From Hyphomicrobiales bacterium (GTDB taxonomy: Bacteria > Pseudomonadota > Alphaproteobacteria > Rhizobiales > Beijerinckiaceae), in NCBI GenBank assembly GCA_027489835.1, contig JAIXZF010000112.1, positions 1 through 8,348 of the forward strand: a stretch of 8,348 nt of DNA, read 5' to 3'. Of this stretch, positions 6,213-8,348 are shown piece after piece. A program made the position numbers and the translations under genes. Every line of letters starts with the position of its first letter. The first letter of the stretch is position 1. The notes beneath the pieces were generated by a model that saw only the letters and a list, made by a program, of their open reading frames with translations, was not told the origin of the DNA and did not search any database.

Positions 6213-7100
6213 TTACTTCGCGGCCTCTGCCGGCGCGAGCCTGGCTTCGGTCCTCTGCGGTGCGCGGCCGCGCTTGCCCGTCTCGCTCCGCGAGGCGCCG
6301 CGCGCGAGATGGACGGCCGCCAGGAACAGAGCCGTGGCGAGCACCCACCAGGCCGGCCTGATGGTGAAGGTGAAGTCGAGGTTGGCCGCGAGCACCCGCG
6401 AGGCCATCGCGCCCGTCATGGACGCATACCACGCCGTTTCGATCAGCGCCGTGCCGAGGCCCGCCGCGAGCGCGAGGCCGATCAGGGCCGGCGTTCCGAT
6501 GGCGATGCCACGCTTCCTGAGGCCGCGATAGCCCATCAGCCAGATGAAGAAGCCTGCCATCAGCACCGCCTGCGTCACGTCGAGCTTCGACTGCAGGAAG
6601 AAATGCAGCAGCGCCAGCAGCGTGATGCCATAGACCGTCGCATGCAGCCGGTTCCAGCGGGCGGACCCGAGGCGGCGGATCATGCCGTCTGTCGACGTGG
6701 CGCCGAGCGCGGCCAGACCGAGCAGCGCGACGAAGCCGATCGTGAGGTAGAACCGAAGGACGATCTCGCTCGCGACCTTGAACAGGTCATAGCGTTGTTC
6801 GACCACGTAAAGCGCGAGGTGAAGCAGGACGTAGGCGAGCGCCGTGACCCCGACCATGCGCCTGACGATGATCAGCTTCGGCCAGTCCGCGATGGTCCTG
6901 AGCGGCGTGATCAGCAGCGACAGAAGCAGGAAGCGGACCGCCCAGTCGCCGGTGTCGTGGATGGCGTAGGTCAGCGGCTTCGAGCCGAGTTGCCCGGCCA
7001 GCGCATTGCCCAGCAGCAGCGCTGCCGGCACGAAGCAGGACACGAACACCGAAAGCTTCAGCGCGGAGAGCCGTCCGGCCCGATCTGTCCACGGATACAA
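6213..7100 (-). CDS. msrQ: MsrQ (YedZ) haem-binding membrane subunit, extended form
   Basis: In the known MsrPQ system this inner-membrane b-type cytochrome passes electrons to the periplasmic molybdoenzyme MsrP, which repairs oxidised methionines. The protein has 295 residues (E. coli MsrQ is about 211). Membrane segments are visible at about 17-38, 56-70, 82-100, 117-135, 153-169 and 175-191, plus two more at about 203-224 and 249-266, then a basic, Arg/Ala-rich tail. The TGDWAVRFLLLSLLITPLR motif (50-68) is typical. His94, His153 (WNRLHATVYG) and His166 have the spacing of the haem-ligand histidines described for E. coli MsrQ. The start is TTG, with a stop codon immediately before it and a TGGAG site 7 bases upstream. 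No msrP is adjacent: msrB follows instead, and a divergent gene lies upstream. Confidence 0.92.
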   Translation of the reverse strand: MYPWTDRAGRLSALKLSVFVSCFVPAALLLGNALAGQLGSKPLTYAIHDTGDWAVRFLLLSLLITPLRTIADWPKLIIVRRMVGVTALAYVLLHLALYVVEQRYDLFKVASEIVLRFYLTIGFVALLGLAALGATSTDGMIRRLGSARWNRLHATVYGITLLALLHFFLQSKLDVTQAVLMAGFFIWLMGYRGLRKRGIAIGTPALIGLALAAGLGTALIETAWYASMTGAMASRVLAANLDFTFTIRPAWWVLATALFLAAVHLARGASRSETGKRGRAPQRTEARLAPAEAAK

Positions 7101-7107
7101 TCACGGT

Positions 7108-7112
7108 CTCCA
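7108..7112 (-). promoter_or_regulatory. Ribosome binding site supporting the TTG start of msrQ
   Basis: TGGAG on the minus strand, 7 bases before the TTG at 7100. An in-frame TGA directly precedes that TTG, so no longer protein is possible, and the spacing makes TTG a credible initiator. Confidence 0.55.
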
Positions 7113-7328
7113 GCGCAAGGGTGCGGCCATCAAATAAGCCCTTGCAGCCTTTTGCGGAAGGTGTCGGCGCCCTCCGGCCGGTCACGTCACGGCGAGGTTG
7201 CCGGTTGCAGGCGCGCATCAAGCGCGGATTTCCCGCCGCCGCCGCCTCTTTCTCTTGGCCTCCGATGATGTAGGCTTGACGGGAAAAAAAGGGGGCCGGC
7301 GCCTTTCGGCGTCCGCTTCGCGCACAGC

Positions 7329-7335
7329 AGGGGGA
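7329..7335 (+). promoter_or_regulatory. Ribosome binding site of the secreted-protein gene
   Basis: AGGGGGA, with a 7-base spacer to the ATG at 7343. It selects this ATG over the in-frame ATG codons at residues 3 and 4. Confidence 0.55.
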
Positions 7336-7342
7336 CTTCGGA

Positions 7343-8348
7343 ATGAGCATGATGCGTCGCGCGGCTGCAACGCGCGCGGGATTGGCGGCGCTGGGCATCC
7401 TGTGCCCCTGGCTCGTGCTGCCGGCCGCCGCGCAGCCGGCGCCAGCCCCGATCGACGTCGAGCTGTTCGCGCTGAAGGAGATCGACCGCTCCAAGGGTTG
7501 CTCCGTCGGGCTCTGGCAGGCGGATCGCGACCCGGACCGCAACGAGTATGCCTATGCCTTCATCGAGCCGCTCTACGGACGCAACAACGCCCGCCTGACG
7601 GCACGCATCCGCATCGCCGGGCAGGATATCCTGCTGCGCCGGGTCGCCACGGGCGGCAAGAACAACGGCTACAACCTGTTCGAGCATCAGCTCTACCGGA
7701 TGCCGGGCGAAGATGAATACGTCGTTCTCGACCTCAAGCTGGGCGAGCTGGAAGGCGAGGCCGTCGCCGTGGAGAGCGGCACGATGAGCATCATCATGAA
7801 GGGCCGCCCGGTCTTCCGCATGTCGGTGAAGGGCGGGGCGGGCTGCACGACCGAGCCGGTGCCCCTGCCTGCCGCGCCGCGCGTCGCCGCGCCGGCGGCC
7901 CCGGCAACGCCTGCGCCAGCGCAGGCGCGTCAGGCCACAGCGCCGCCCGTGGCCGCGCCCGCCGCGCCACCGACGAACGCGGCACCCACGAATGCGCCAC
8001 CCACGAACGCGCCGTCGTCTCCCGCCGCGCCGCCGGTCGCCGCTGCCGGGGACCATGTGGGCCCGTTCGTGCGCCGCGTGATCAACAAGCAGCTTGTCGC
8101 GCGTGAGCTCAAGCAATCCGCCAGGAGGCGCTTCGGCTGCGAGGACCGCCTGATGGACGGCGAGGTGATCGGCTTCGACCTGAGCGAGGAATCGGCGATC
8201 TGGGAGATCCCCTGCCAGTCCTTCGCCTTTCAGGCGAGCTCCGTCTTCGCGCTGGTCTACACCCCCGCCCCCGGCAAGGAGCACAAGTTCCTGACCTTCG
8301 AGGGTCCGAGGGGCCGCAAGCGCACGAACGAACCTTCCATCCTGCTCA
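7343..8348 (+). CDS. Secreted two-domain protein of unknown function with Pro/Ala-rich linker (C-terminal DUF1176-like), 3' end cut
   Basis: Open for 335 codons to the window edge. A Sec-type signal peptide covers about residues 1-29: MSMMRRAATR, a hydrophobic core, then LPAAAQ as likely cleavage site. An N-terminal domain (about 36-168) has charged and aromatic segments such as VGLWQADRDPDRNEYAYAF and a cysteine near each end (Cys52, Cys168), which could form a disulfide. A Pro/Ala/Thr-rich linker (about 172-235) follows, with three copies of a five-residue P-T-N-A-type repeat. The second domain (from about 238) has Cys266 and Cys291 and the pattern SAIWEIPCQSFAFQASSVFALVY, which resembles DUF1176-type proteins. 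That assignment is tentative. The linker and signal suggest a periplasmic or outer-surface location. No function is proposed. It is transcribed divergently from msrQ. Confidence 0.85.
   Translation, partial: MSMMRRAAATRAGLAALGILCPWLVLPAAAQPAPAPIDVELFALKEIDRSKGCSVGLWQADRDPDRNEYAYAFIEPLYGRNNARLTARIRIAGQDILLRRVATGGKNNGYNLFEHQLYRMPGEDEYVVLDLKLGELEGEAVAVESGTMSIIMKGRPVFRMSVKGGAGCTTEPVPLPAAPRVAAPAAPATPAPAQARQATAPPVAAPAAPPTNAAPTNAPPTNAPSSPAAPPVAAAGDHVGPFVRRVINKQLVARELKQSARRRFGCEDRLMDGEVIGFDLSEESAIWEIPCQSFAFQASSVFALVYTPAPGKEHKFLTFEGPRGRKRTNEPSILL
7967..8011 (+). repeat. Three tandem 15-bp repeats in the linker of the secreted protein
   Basis: Three successive 15-base units (7967-7981, 7982-7996, 7997-8011) differ at only a few bases and encode PPTNA, APTNA and PPTNA. 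The unit length is a multiple of three, so gain or loss of a copy would keep the frame and only change linker length. Confidence 0.8.

Larger units (their letters stand above)
7101..7342. other. Divergent intergenic region between msrQ and the secreted-protein gene
   Basis: 242 bases that must hold the promoters for both directions. A TTGACG at 7276-7281 (plus strand) is a good -35 match, but no -10 is seen 16-19 bases later. A G3A7G5 homopolymer tract occupies 7281-7295, next to a short CGCC/GGCG hairpin at 7302-7312. For msrQ, TTATTT near 7132-7137 is a weak -10 candidate. No convincing pair can be named for either gene. Confidence 0.4.

Noticed and set aside
7132..7154. TTCCGC / TTATTT pair as an msrQ promoter
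   Set aside because: Poor match at the -35 and 16-base spacing in a region with several equal alternatives; too weak to list as a feature.
7281..7312. CGCC-GAAA-GGCG hairpin plus T7 on the minus strand as a terminator
   Set aside because: The stem is 4 bp and the T run is about nine bases away, so it does not have terminator geometry. There is also no minus-strand gene upstream of it in the window to terminate.

Overview
The window is high-G+C DNA (roughly two-thirds G+C by eye) that reads as an alphaproteobacterial chromosome, most likely Hyphomicrobiales (Rhizobiales). The grounds are a bifunctional Rsh protein opening MMRQYELV, an omega subunit with a long acidic tail, a short 192-residue PyrE, and the linkage of rpoZ, rsh and pyrE. 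Genus-level placement is not possible from this sequence alone. Seven of the eight genes lie on the minus strand. Only the last gene is on the plus strand, divergent from the rest. Both edge genes are cut by the window.

Layout, in the direction of minus-strand transcription (right to left). A redox operon comes first: msrQ (haem membrane protein, TTG start), msrB (methionine sulfoxide reductase B) and a UPF0178/YaiI PIN-like protein whose TTG start overlaps the msrB stop. Next is rpoZ (RNA polymerase omega), closed by a strong intrinsic terminator. Then rsh (bifunctional (p)ppGpp synthetase/hydrolase) and pyrE (orotate phosphoribosyltransferase), probably co-transcribed. Next is a NYN-domain (LabA/DUF88-like) protein with its own consensus -10 box and an intrinsic terminator. 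Last is a Tat-exported Mn-type superoxide dismutase that runs off the left edge. On the plus strand at the right edge is a secreted two-domain protein of unknown function with a Pro/Ala/Thr-rich linker, also cut.

How they fit together. rpoZ, rsh and pyrE form a growth-control module: Rsh makes and degrades (p)ppGpp, omega carries the N-terminal MAR residues that form part of a ppGpp site on RNA polymerase in E. coli, and PyrE uses PRPP for pyrimidine synthesis. On either side are oxidative-stress functions: exported SOD on one side and MsrQ/MsrB on the other. Two PIN/NYN nuclease-fold proteins of unknown role sit next to the growth-control module.

This is mostly a conventional housekeeping region. 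I see no CRISPR array, mobile element, tRNA or rRNA, and no convincing new multi-gene system. The points worth checking are msrQ paired with msrB and no msrP in view, the extended MsrQ, a possible Cys31-type recycling cysteine in MsrB, a rpoZ-rsh intergenic region with four copies of one octamer that can pair in alternative ways, and the exported MnSOD. All non-coding gaps are shorter than 300 bases.
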